From NCBI GenBank assembly GCA_025453925.1, contig JALOPK010000177.1, positions 1-6,831 on the forward strand: a stretch of DNA of 6,831 bases, given 5' to 3'. Origin of the DNA: Candidatus Eiseniibacteriota bacterium (GTDB taxonomy: Bacteria > JAFGKV01). A program made the translations under genes and the position numbers. Position 1 is the stretch's first letter. Each line of letters starts with the position of its first letter. The notes under the pieces are model-generated. The model was not told the DNA's origin. It was given only the letters and a program-made list of their open reading frames with translations, and did not search any database. Of this stretch, positions 1 to 5,400 are shown one piece after another.

Positions 1-781
1 CGGTGCGCTCGATGGCCTCGGGCGTGGCGTGGCGCGATTGCCGCCATGCGGCATAGTCCTGCGCCGCAGTCTTCGGCAGGAAGCCGGCGCGGCCATCAGG
101 GAGTTCGACGTGGTGCCAGTCGCTGGCCTCGCCGATCTTCCTGACCAGGCCGCCCATGACAACATCGGTCACCGGTTGGGCGTCAGCCTCGGGCCGTTCC
201 AGCACGCGATCCTCGAACGCAGTGACGATGAGCAGGGCCGATCCGTTCCACGCCTCGACGTCGGCAGCGGTGCAGGGCCGGAACGCGCCATCCTCCATCC
301 CGTGACTGATATGTGCGAGACCCGAGGGGTCGATCACCAGCGATGCTCCCAGGCCGTTCACCCTCGACACAGCCTGTGTATGCCATCCGCTGGAATCCTG
401 ATATGCGTACTTCAGATCATCGTCGTGGGAGTAGGCGATGTGCGGGAATCCCTGGGCATCCAATGCAAGCGAGGTGAGATAGCCGTACTGCCCAACATTG
501 CCGACGGAATCCACGGTCTGAAGGTGCCAGCCGTCGGCATCGCGGTAAGCGTACCTCAGATTGCTGTTCGTCACGTCGTGGTAGCTGATATGCGGACAGC
601 CAGAGCCATCCAAGGCAAGCGACGTGTATTGACCCACGTTCCCCACTGCGTCCACCACTTCGATCTCCCAGGTCTGGGCCGTGGCTGTGGTCGTCAAGAC
701 CACGAGGCATTGCGCAAGATGGATGAGCATGGTCGAGAGCATCTGATGAGGAGGACCCTCAAGAGCCTGACGCGCATGCAT
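1..781 (-). CDS. Secreted protein with beta-propeller-like repeats and SH3b domain, likely NlpC/P60 family; 3' end beyond left edge
   Basis: An open minus-strand frame of 260 codons begins at ATG 781 and runs off the left edge without a stop. Residues 14-36 form a Sec-type signal peptide (hydrophobic core LIHLAQCLVVL, likely cleavage after TATA at 32-35). Residues 38-165 carry two good and one partial copy of a propeller-like repeat: VGNVGQYTSLALD (46-58) recurs as VGNVGQY..LTSLALD (93-108), each followed by a PHIxY motif and an LRYAY/LKYAY motif (75-79, 123-127). Residues 180-240 resemble a bacterial SH3b domain (PVTDVVMGGLV, then DWHHVELPDGRAGF), and the following DYAAWRQSRHATPEAIERT is what I expect just before an NlpC/P60 (C40) peptidase domain. 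The catalytic Cys and His would lie outside the window, so the enzymatic role is inferred. It probably acts outside the cytoplasmic membrane on peptidoglycan. ATG 781 is chosen because GGGAGG lies 8 nt upstream. Out-of-frame ORFs on both strands here are shadows. Confidence 0.8.
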   Translation of the reverse strand, partial: MHARQALEGPPHQMLSTMLIHLAQCLVVLTTTATAQTWEIEVVDAVGNVGQYTSLALDGSGCPHISYHDVTNSNLRYAYRDADGWHLQTVDSVGNVGQYGYLTSLALDAQGFPHIAYSHDDDLKYAYQDSSGWHTQAVSRVNGLGASLVIDPSGLAHISHGMEDGAFRPCTAADVEAWNGSALLIVTAFEDRVLERPEADAQPVTDVVMGGLVRKIGEASDWHHVELPDGRAGFLPKTAAQDYAAWRQSRHATPEAIERT

Positions 782-789
782 GACGCTTT

Positions 790-795
790 CCTCCC
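790..795 (-). promoter_or_regulatory. Ribosome binding site of the propeller/SH3b gene
   Basis: Read on the minus strand, GGGAGG is followed by an 8-nt spacer and ATG at 781. It fixes the start upstream of the signal peptide; the internal ATG codons at residues 14 and 18 have no comparable site. A possible -35 (TTGACG, 862-857) lies further upstream but lacks a good -10. Confidence 0.65.
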
Positions 796-1192
796 TGTCG
801 TCAGGAACACAGAGCTCCGTGAGAGACGTTCCAAGTTCACCTTCGCCGGCCCCCCTCGTCAAGTCTGTGGATGTCTGAGGTCTGAGCACGACGTGCCAGG
901 ACGAACGGCAGGTGTCGCGATTCGTGACCGCTTCTCCACGCATGCCGATTCCTCCGCCTACTGCGCGGAGGCCGCCAGTCTTGGCTCTCATCGCGATCCC
1001 CACGCATCTGCTGGGTTAGCGACAACGCGGACACGTACACAGGCCACGTTAGCTCCCTTCTGTACCAATTGATTCCGACCCATTCGCTCCCGCCCTCATG
1101 AAGAATCCGGGTGAAATGCCACAGCGGGTATCTGTCCTCCTCCCACGCCCGCTGCCCGGTCGCCCCGGTCCCCTCGTGCGTGACCGTACGTC

Positions 1193-1244
1193 AGGGGACG
1201 CAACTGCAGAAGTCGCTTCACGGGAGAGCGAAGGGGACGCAACT
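1193..1244. repeat. Pair of 13-bp direct repeats (AGGGGACGCAACT)
   Basis: The 13-mer occurs exactly at 1193-1205 and 1232-1244, a 39-bp period. Similar GGGGACGCAACT strings are, as I recall, dispersed in other GC-rich bacterial genomes near REP-type (Y1) transposases, but no transposase is present here. It may be a remnant of a dispersed repeat family. Confidence 0.5.
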
Positions 1245-1356
1245 ACGTCACCTGACTCGGCCGGTGGATCGGGCATGCTTCCCTCAGGTTCCTTCGCTTA
1301 ACTCGCTTGACACGACGGAATCGCCCAATGCTTCCTTGTCCCGGTGCGCCGAGGGC

Positions 1357-1370
1357 CACCCGCGCGGGTG
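1357..1370. repeat. Perfect 14-bp palindrome upstream of the P-loop gene
   Basis: CACCCGCGCGGGTG is a perfect 14-bp palindrome 165 bp before the GTG start of the P-loop gene. It could be a dimeric regulator site or chance in GC-rich DNA; there is no T-tract to suggest a terminator. Confidence 0.35.
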
Positions 1371-1524
1371 CATGAGAGAACGACGAGCCCTCCGGCGAAG
1401 TGACCGCGAAGCATGCTGCGATGCGCGGGATGGGCGCGGCGTGCCCGTACGATCGAGCGGTGGGCCTGTGGGAGACGCGGCTGCGTCGGAGCCCCGCCGG
1501 TTCGCGACACTGGGCATCATCTCC

Positions 1525-1530
1525 AGGAGG
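1525..1530 (+). promoter_or_regulatory. Shine-Dalgarno deciding the P-loop gene start
   Basis: AGGAGG lies 4 nt before GTG 1535 and 7 nt before TTG 1538. It places the start immediately before the first beta strand and the Walker A loop, and argues against an upstream ATG at 1400 that would add 45 residues of non-conserved-looking sequence. The 7-nt spacing favours TTG 1538 nearly as well as GTG 1535. Confidence 0.7.
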
Positions 1531-1534
1531 AAAC

Positions 1535-1999
1535 GTGTTGCTGGTGTTCCATGGCCCCAGTTGTTCGGGGAAATCGACCGTGGCGGGGATCATCGCGCAG
1601 CGTACAGGCGCTTCCGTCTGGACTGGAAGCGACTACTTGCGCCTCGCGAAGTCCGAACCGTCGGCCTGGTTGCAGTTCATGACGGTTCTCGAGAGAGCCG
1701 CCGCAGCCGCCGTATTCGACTCTGACTCCGTCATCTTCGTGCACACGGGATCGCTTCCGCATGGCCGGTTCCTCCCCGATGGCCCGGCGGTGCGGACCCT
1801 TCGATTCACCGCCGCGCAGGAGGTTCTCGAGGCGCGCTTCGCTCCACGGGTCGGAGGGAGGGTATCTCCGGCGATCTCCGCCATGCTGGCCCGCTCTTCG
1901 GAGACTGCAAGAAGGACACCAGCCGATGAAGAGTACGACACCAGTGTGCGATCTGCCGAGGCAATCGCTGAGGAACTCATGTCGAGCCTCCGGCAGTAG
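1535..1999 (+). CDS. Small P-loop NTPase / kinase-like protein (AAA_33-like)
   Basis: This is a 154-residue protein from GTG 1535. It opens with a hydrophobic strand (LLVFH) running into a textbook Walker A motif, GPSCSGKST at residues 7-15, as in small nucleotide or metabolite kinases such as zeta-toxin-like, chloramphenicol-phosphotransferase-like and AAA_33 proteins. SVIFVHTG at 65-72 is a plausible second core strand. Arg-rich residues 101-127 (RFAPR..., then ARR) could form the lid that contacts ATP phosphates. The C-terminus DEEYDTSVRSAEAIAEEL (131-148) matches the pattern 'D-T-S, then helix' seen at the end of many such kinases. It probably binds ATP and phosphorylates a small molecule in the cytoplasm, but the substrate cannot be told. 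Its length is near the lower end for complete members of this fold. It stands alone, with large gaps on both sides, so context gives no clue. Confidence 0.75.
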   Translation: MLLVFHGPSCSGKSTVAGIIAQRTGASVWTGSDYLRLAKSEPSAWLQFMTVLERAAAAAVFDSDSVIFVHTGSLPHGRFLPDGPAVRTLRFTAAQEVLEARFAPRVGGRVSPAISAMLARSSETARRTPADEEYDTSVRSAEAIAEELMSSLRQ

Positions 2000-2402
2000 A
2001 TGCGGCCACATGCCTGGGGCGCTCGGTAATGATGGCCACCCGCTCACCACGAAGAGATCATTGAGGTCGCGAGCGAGAACACTGCGGGGAGCGGTTCTTG
2101 GACTGAGAGCAGGTTGTCGTGGATGCGGGCTTCCGGGTCGGCACGATGCCTTACCCCCGAGCGTGTGGCGCATCCCACGCTGAAACCTCCTTCGATCCTC
2201 CTTCCGAAAGCCGGCTGTAGCCCAGATGTAACACTGCCGGCGGTGGGGAGTCTGCGTATCTGCGCCCGTGGTGTGCCACGCCATCTCCTCGCCGTTCCGG
2301 AGCAGGATGAAGGTGCGGGGCACTACGCCGGGTGCAGTCGGCTGCCTGCCCTCCCGCTCGCAGCCATCGGCCCCAGTGACCACGCTCTCGCCCTCAACCC
2401 CG

Positions 2403-2421
2403 CCTTCTCCCACGGAGAAGG
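2403..2421. repeat. REP-like hairpin, 8-bp stem with 3-nt loop
   Basis: CCTTCTCC, loop CAC, GGAGAAGG form a perfect 8-bp stem. The surrounding CCTC...ACCCC and CCTCTCCCCC context resembles the dispersed intergenic 'CCCTCTCCCACGGGAGAGGG' repeats found in many GC-rich genomes. It could affect transcript stability or termination, but no T-tract follows. Confidence 0.45.
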
Positions 2422-2733
2422 GGTGGCCTCTCCCCCGAATCCTTGTCTCGCACTCGTGCTGCCTTGCGCACGCATGGCCGTTCGCGAGACGACGGCGCAT
2501 TCTGGCACAGGGCCCTACTGTCTGCTGCCACCGCATCTCACCCACACGGTGTGAAGTGTGTCACGTGTCCAGGCCCGAAATGGAAGTCCAGAAACGGCTG
2601 GCGGCAGGCACAGGGTCGCAAACCGGCCTAGACCACGCGGTACTCGAGATTCGGCCCGCCCGAGGTCGCGGGAAGCATGAAGCTGGAGACATCGAGCGTG
2701 GAAGATCGGCGTGATGAAGGCAGAACTGATGGG

Positions 2734-2757
2734 CACTATTCTCGACTTGGAATAGTG
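2734..2757. promoter_or_regulatory. Palindrome 1 of a matched pair (operator-like)
   Basis: CACTATTC, an 8-nt spacer, then GAATAGTG: perfect 8-bp arms. It shares the core CTATTC-N8-GAATAG with a second copy whose centre is 54 bp downstream (about five helical turns). Equal spacer length with unrelated spacer sequence is the signature of a dimeric regulator site rather than of a copied repeat. The regulator is unknown. The nearest plus-strand gene starts at 3080. Confidence 0.4.
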
Positions 2758-2789
2758 GCACACTGCGCCGGCCGGACTCCGGCGAGGGA

Positions 2790-2809
2790 CTATTCTGATG
2801 TGAGAATAG
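2790..2809. promoter_or_regulatory. Palindrome 2 of a matched pair (operator-like)
   Basis: CTATTCT, a 6-nt loop, then AGAATAG: perfect 7-bp arms with the same CTATTC-N8-GAATAG core as the copy at 2734-2757. The core is AT-rich and stands out from the GC-rich surroundings. I found no further copy in the window. Confidence 0.4.
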
Positions 2810-3005
2810 CCAGCTTGAGGGTCCAACTCTCTCTCCATTCTCTCCCTCGCGGAACATGATCGGCGTCGTTTTTTTGGGGGGGGTAGGGTCCATCGTGGCG
2901 GCAGTGGCCCTGGCTGCGACGAGGCCCGGGGTGCAGGAATACCGTTGCCGTCCCTCCGGATACCGCACCGTTGACCCGACGGGGGCGTTTCGCCAACGTT
3001 CTGCC

Positions 3006-3036
3006 TTGAATATGGCCGCGCGACCACGGGTAGAGT
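3006..3036 (+). promoter_or_regulatory. Weak sigma-70-like promoter candidate for the 128-aa membrane protein gene
   Basis: TTGAAT (3006-3011) and TAGAGT (3031-3036) each match four of six consensus bases but are separated by 19 bp, longer than ideal. Transcription would start near 3043, giving a leader of about 35 nt. This is offered as a candidate only. Confidence 0.2.
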
Positions 3037-3079
3037 GAGATGTCGGGCGGCGCAACGAGACTGCCTCGTGGAGGATTCG

Positions 3080-3466
3080 ATGAGTGGTGCAGCTGCTGCG
3101 GCCGCCGCCGCGAAACAACGGCGGGACAAGGAGGAGGAGATGACTCGATACACGGACAGTGAGGTGGAGGGCAGTTGGGAGTTCAAGATTCTCCGGTCGA
3201 ACACAGGCGCGTTCGGCAAGGCCGTGGTACTCCGCAGGGTGTGTGACGAGGAAGCCCGCGCTGGGTGGACGCTGATCGAGAAGTTCGACAACGAACGGCT
3301 GCGCTTCAAACGCCCCACGTCGGCGCGGGCAGGGGACTCCGAGCTGCCATTCGACCCCTACCGATCCTACTGGGGCATCGGCACAGGTGCGTTCGTGGCG
3401 CTGATGATCGGCGGGGTGTTCGCCGTGATCTTCGCGGTGGTGGCCATCGTCAATACGGCCCGATGA
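3080..3466 (+). CDS. Small membrane-anchored hypothetical protein (WEFKILRSNTGAF family)
   Basis: The protein has 128 residues. An N-terminal stretch of eight alanines (4-11) leads into a charged segment KQRRDKEEE (12-20). A soluble domain at 33-79 opens with WEFKILRSNTGAF (33-45), continues RRVCDEEARAGWTLIEKFDNERLRFKRP (52-79, the GW typical of DUF4177-like folds), and is followed by DPYRSYWGIG and one hydrophobic helix at 104-124 (FVALMIGG...VVAIV). I recall uncharacterised proteins of this pattern in several environmental phyla, with no known function. The topology suggests a C-terminal tail anchor with the soluble domain in the cytoplasm. ATG 3080 has GGAGG 5 nt upstream. ATG 3140 (M21) also has a strong purine-rich site, but that would discard the Ala-rich start; both are possible. 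No neighbour is close enough to form an operon. Confidence 0.75.
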   Translation: MSGAAAAAAAAKQRRDKEEEMTRYTDSEVEGSWEFKILRSNTGAFGKAVVLRRVCDEEARAGWTLIEKFDNERLRFKRPTSARAGDSELPFDPYRSYWGIGTGAFVALMIGGVFAVIFAVVAIVNTAR

Positions 3467-3498
3467 TCATTGGACATGCCGGCGTGGTGCTCCCTTCT

Positions 3499-3530
3499 GG
3501 TTCCCTCTGATCCGATCGGTTCAAGGAACC
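3499..3530 (+). terminator. Possible hairpin terminator after the small membrane protein gene
   Basis: GGTTCC (3499-3504) pairs with GGAACC (3525-3530), with a CCGATCGG palindrome (3512-3519) in the loop. It lies 33 nt after the stop. G-rich rather than T-rich sequence follows, so it is not a canonical intrinsic terminator. Confidence 0.3.
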
Positions 3531-3706
3531 GGGGGGCGCTCAGTACAACCACCAGGTCACGCTGGCAACGTGCCGACTCGCGGACCTCGTGAAACCTGAA
3601 GCGCCCGCTGCGTGGGAAGCCGGCGAGGCGTCGGGTGCCTGTCGATTGCGGAGCGCGGCATGCGGATCGATGAATCCCGCAGAGACGCTGAGGCCGCGCA
3701 ATCGGG

Positions 3707-3886
3707 CGCGGGAAATCCGAGACCCGCTCACGCGGGAAATCGCAAGCAGGAAGTACGAAATCCGAAACGGGGCGAGGGGGATCACGACTGAGGTCGTTCC
3801 CACGGGGAGGATTCGGTCCCCCACGCCAAGAACCCGCAGGCCGCAATCCGAGATCAGAGCGCCCGCTACGCGGCAAATCCGAGATC
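3707..3886. repeat. Degenerate AAATCCGA-type repeat field
   Basis: CGCGGGAAATC occurs exactly at 3707-3717 and 3731-3741, and with one mismatch (CGCGGCAAATC) at 3869-3879. CAATCCGAGATC (3844-3855) recurs as CAAATCCGAGATC (3874-3886), a 30-bp period, and GAAATCCGA also appears near 3757. Short hairpins sit inside: CCCGC/GCGGG at 3723-3736 and CCGC/GCGG at 3863-3873. Read on the minus strand the units give the spurious 'SDF/SDL' peptide strings familiar from planctomycete-like genomes. The field is non-coding and unrelated to CRISPR. Confidence 0.55.
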
Positions 3887-4087
3887 GGAAGCGGACGAGG
3901 AATGGGCACGCCGCGGAGCGACGTGGCGACAGGATGCACTGAACGGTAGGCCCTCCTCCCCTGCCCGCTTGACCCGCTCGAATCGTTCAGGCTTCTTCAC
4001 TCGCGTACTGCTCGGAGAGCCAGAGCCACTCTCACACCGGGGCCGCGATGGACCTTGCCGTGTCTCGCACATACCCTCCGCACCTGC

Positions 4088-4111
4088 CGGCAAGGGTGAG
4101 ACCCGCTGCCG
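4088..4111 (+). promoter_or_regulatory. Stable hairpin in the probable leader of the methyltransferase operon
   Basis: CGGCA pairs with TGCCG and, inside it, GGGT pairs with ACCC around a GAG triloop, with a small internal bulge (A opposite GC). It lies 175 nt before the methyltransferase start. No T-tract follows. Its role is unknown. Confidence 0.3.
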
Positions 4112-4243
4112 CACCTACCCGCGTCGACCGCCATACCGGCCAGCAGGAACCCGATAGCCGACCTGTCCCAACTCCCCTGCCTGTGCGCCACGACCATGCG
4201 AAGGGAGAGCCCCCACCGAAACGACCGCCCACGAGTGCCACGA

Positions 4244-4271
4244 CCAGCGTGTCGCTGGCCGTGCACCAGCG
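4244..4271 (+). promoter_or_regulatory. Two mutually exclusive hairpins just before the methyltransferase ribosome binding site
   Basis: CGCTGG at 4253-4258 can pair either with CCAGCG at 4244-4249 (loop TGT) or with CCAGCG at 4266-4271 (loop of 7). The two CCAGCG copies belong to an 11-bp direct repeat, ACCAGCGTGTC (4243-4253 and 4265-4275). The second hairpin ends 4 nt before the Shine-Dalgarno AGGAG (4276-4280), so switching between the two could alter ribosome access. No known riboswitch class was recognised. Confidence 0.35.
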
Positions 4272-4286
4272 TGTCAGGAGCATGCG

Positions 4287-5018
4287 GTGATCGTCGACGA
4301 AAAGCCCTCATTCGTGAGACAGCTGCTGGCAGCCCGCAGGAGGTCTCGCGCCAACTTCCTGCTGGGAAAGGTTCTCATCAACTCCCCAATGAAGGTCGTT
4401 GACATCGGGTGCGGCATCGATGGCCGGTCTTTTAGTGACTTCGTACCGGAGAACTGGGACGTGACCGGTGTGGACGTACTCCCGAGTGAGGCGGTGCATC
4501 ATGCGCATCCGAGATTCACCTACTTGCAGCAGGACGCCCAGGACCTGAGCCGCTTCGATGATACTGCATTCGACCTCGCCGTGTCCATCGGGGTGCTCGA
4601 GCATATCACCGATGAACTCCAGCTCGGGCGGGTGGTTTCCGAGATACGAAGGATCGCCACGCAATACGCGGTGGTTGTGCCCTATCGCTACTGCTGGATT
4701 GAGCCGCACTATGGCGTCCCGTTCTTCCCGGTTCTCCCCCGGCCAGTGCAGGCAGCAATCGTGAGGACATTGAACCTCAACCGCCACAGGGACGCGGTCA
4801 AACGGGATCCGCGTTTCATTCAGAAGTACTACCACTGGCCGTCCAATGGCCAATACCAGGCCCTATTCCCCGAGGCCGCGATTCATCTTCTGCCGACGCG
4901 GGAGATGATCGCGATCGTGAGGTCCGCCCGAAACGGAGCGCATCAGCCGGCGGCCGACCCCCGAGGAGAAGACCATGACCATCATCCACGACAGCATCCA
5001 CCTCTGCACCGAGGGTGA
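4287..5018 (+). CDS. Class I SAM-dependent methyltransferase
   Basis: The 243-residue protein has the Rossmann-type methyltransferase core. Motif I is VVDIGCGIDG (37-46), the ribose-binding acidic residue is D63 in GVDVLPS, QQDAQDL (81-87) matches the adenine-contact region, and FDLAVSIGVLEHI (95-107) is motif IV/post-motif with the 'VLEH' typical of Methyltransf_11/23 proteins. The C-terminal half (IEPHYGVPFFPVLP 138-151, then YYHWPSNGQYQALFPEA 181-197) is the substrate-side region seen in lipid, glycan and small-molecule methyltransferases of this type. The substrate cannot be assigned. GTG 4287 has AGGAG 6 nt upstream; the ATG at 4282 is out of frame. It is first in an overlapping unit with yjbQ and mtnA. 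The last 27 residues (His/Pro-rich) overlap the yjbQ ribosome binding site and start by 44 nt and look like non-functional extension. Confidence 0.85.
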   Translation: MIVDEKPSFVRQLLAARRRSRANFLLGKVLINSPMKVVDIGCGIDGRSFSDFVPENWDVTGVDVLPSEAVHHAHPRFTYLQQDAQDLSRFDDTAFDLAVSIGVLEHITDELQLGRVVSEIRRIATQYAVVVPYRYCWIEPHYGVPFFPVLPRPVQAAIVRTLNLNRHRDAVKRDPRFIQKYYHWPSNGQYQALFPEAAIHLLPTREMIAIVRSARNGAHQPAADPRGEDHDHHPRQHPPLHRG

Positions 5019-5400
5019 CTGTGACGTCCACGACGTGACCCGAGAGGTGGAGACGCTGGTTGCCGCCTCGTCGGTCACTCTGGGTCTCGTCACGATCTCG
5101 GTGGCCAGTTCCACGGCCGCGGTGACGACATGTGAGTTCGAGCCGGGCATGGTGCGCGACCTGCAGCGGATCTTTGAGCAACTGATCCCGCGGGGAACGC
5201 AGTGGGCGCACAACTCCACCTGGGGGGACGCCAATGGCCATTCGCACTTGCGAGCCAGCCTGGTCGGCCCCTCATTGTCGCTGCCGATCGTTGGAAGCCG
5301 GGTGCAGCGAGGCACGTGGCAGCAGATCGTAGTGATCGATTTCGACAACCGCCCGAGAGATCGAGCGGTGAGTGTGGTCGTGATGGGAGATGCGACGTGA
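4975..5400 (+). CDS. yjbQ: YjbQ / UPF0047 family protein
   Basis: The 141-residue protein matches the full length of the UPF0047 family. Diagnostic segments are STAAVTTCEFEPGMVRDL (46-63), HNSTWGDANGHSHLRASLVG (79-98), LSLPIVGSRV and GTWQQIVVIDFD (113-124). The NGHSH histidines (89, 91) and H79 are the residues expected to line the putative metal or active site. The family's frequent HTTAA motif reads SSTAA here; I recall a subgroup with GSTA at this place, so this is probably subfamily variation rather than damage. E. coli YjbQ has been reported to supply weak thiamine phosphate synthase activity, but its physiological role is unsettled. ATG 4975 has AGGAG 6 nt upstream, inside the end of the methyltransferase gene; its stop overlaps the mtnA start (GTGA), so all three are probably translated in a coupled way. 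Confidence 0.9.
   Translation: MTIIHDSIHLCTEGDCDVHDVTREVETLVAASSVTLGLVTISVASSTAAVTTCEFEPGMVRDLQRIFEQLIPRGTQWAHNSTWGDANGHSHLRASLVGPSLSLPIVGSRVQRGTWQQIVVIDFDNRPRDRAVSVVVMGDAT

Larger units (their letters stand above)
782..1534. other. Intergenic region between divergent genes, no gene recognised
   Basis: This 753-bp gap separates the minus-strand propeller/SH3b gene from the plus-strand P-loop gene. Short frames exist on both strands but none has a ribosome binding site together with protein-like composition. It holds a 7-bp-stem hairpin (CCTCCGC 951-957 with GCGGAGG 965-971), a 13-bp direct repeat (1193-1244), and a 14-bp palindrome (1357-1370). A sequence near 1304-1334 resembles one at 3966-3995. 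Promoters for both flanking genes should lie here, but I see no convincing -35/-10 pair. Confidence 0.6.
2000..3079. other. Long intergenic region with REP-like hairpin and paired palindromes, no convincing gene
   Basis: Over 1 kb shows no frame with both a ribosome binding site and protein-like composition. Long open frames on both strands are typical chance frames of GC-rich DNA. Visible structure consists of a compact hairpin at 2403-2421, the two matched palindromes at 2734-2757 and 2790-2809 with a GC hairpin between them (CGCCGG 2766-2771 with CCGGCG 2779-2784), and a T7G8 homopolymer at 2869-2883. A 60-codon frame from ATG 2856 would encode a hydrophobic N-terminus but lacks a ribosome binding site. 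A weak promoter candidate for the next gene lies at 3006-3036. Confidence 0.6.
3467..4286. other. Intergenic region with degenerate repeats and leader hairpins, no gene recognised
   Basis: This 820-bp gap contains, in order, a hairpin after the small membrane protein gene, a degenerate repeat field (about 3600-3890), a hairpin ACGAC/GTCGT at 3784-3797, an inverted repeat TGAACG/CGTTCA (3940-3945, 3984-3989), and GC-rich hairpins in what is probably the leader of the methyltransferase operon. Frames of 100-190 codons exist on both strands, but their composition reflects the repeats and none has a good ribosome binding site. Confidence 0.6.

Noticed and set aside
29-1072. 347-codon plus-strand open frame over the left end
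   Set aside because: It is antisense to the propeller/SH3b gene, which has a signal peptide, clear repeats and a good ribosome binding site. The antisense protein has no recognisable domain and continues into non-coding DNA.
1517-2545. 342-codon minus-strand open frame
   Set aside because: It covers the P-loop gene on the opposite strand and then non-coding sequence, is rich in Arg, Gly and Pro as chance frames in GC-rich DNA are, and has no motif.
2628-2735. Minus-strand segment ending in ...FMLPATSGGPNLEYRVV and stop
   Set aside because: The end looks protein-like and could be a remnant of a secreted-protein C-terminus, but the frame is only 35 codons, closed upstream by a stop in the palindrome at 2736-2738, with no start.
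2856-3038. 60-codon frame with hydrophobic N-terminus
   Set aside because: No ribosome binding site, crosses a T7G8 homopolymer, and the second half is not protein-like. Kept only as a note.
2515-3318. 267-codon minus-strand open frame
   Set aside because: It is antisense to the 128-aa membrane protein gene, and its poly-Ala run is simply the complement of the GC-rich alanine codons there.
3599-3886. Possible CRISPR array
   Set aside because: The repeats are degenerate, irregularly spaced, and lack uniform spacers or cas genes.
3367-3939. 190-codon minus-strand and 117-codon plus-strand frames across the repeat field
   Set aside because: Their repeated SDF/REIR-like peptides derive from the DNA repeats, and neither has a good start signal.
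3969-3997. Promoter with -35 TTGACC before the methyltransferase operon
   Set aside because: No acceptable -10 hexamer lies at 16-19 bp spacing.
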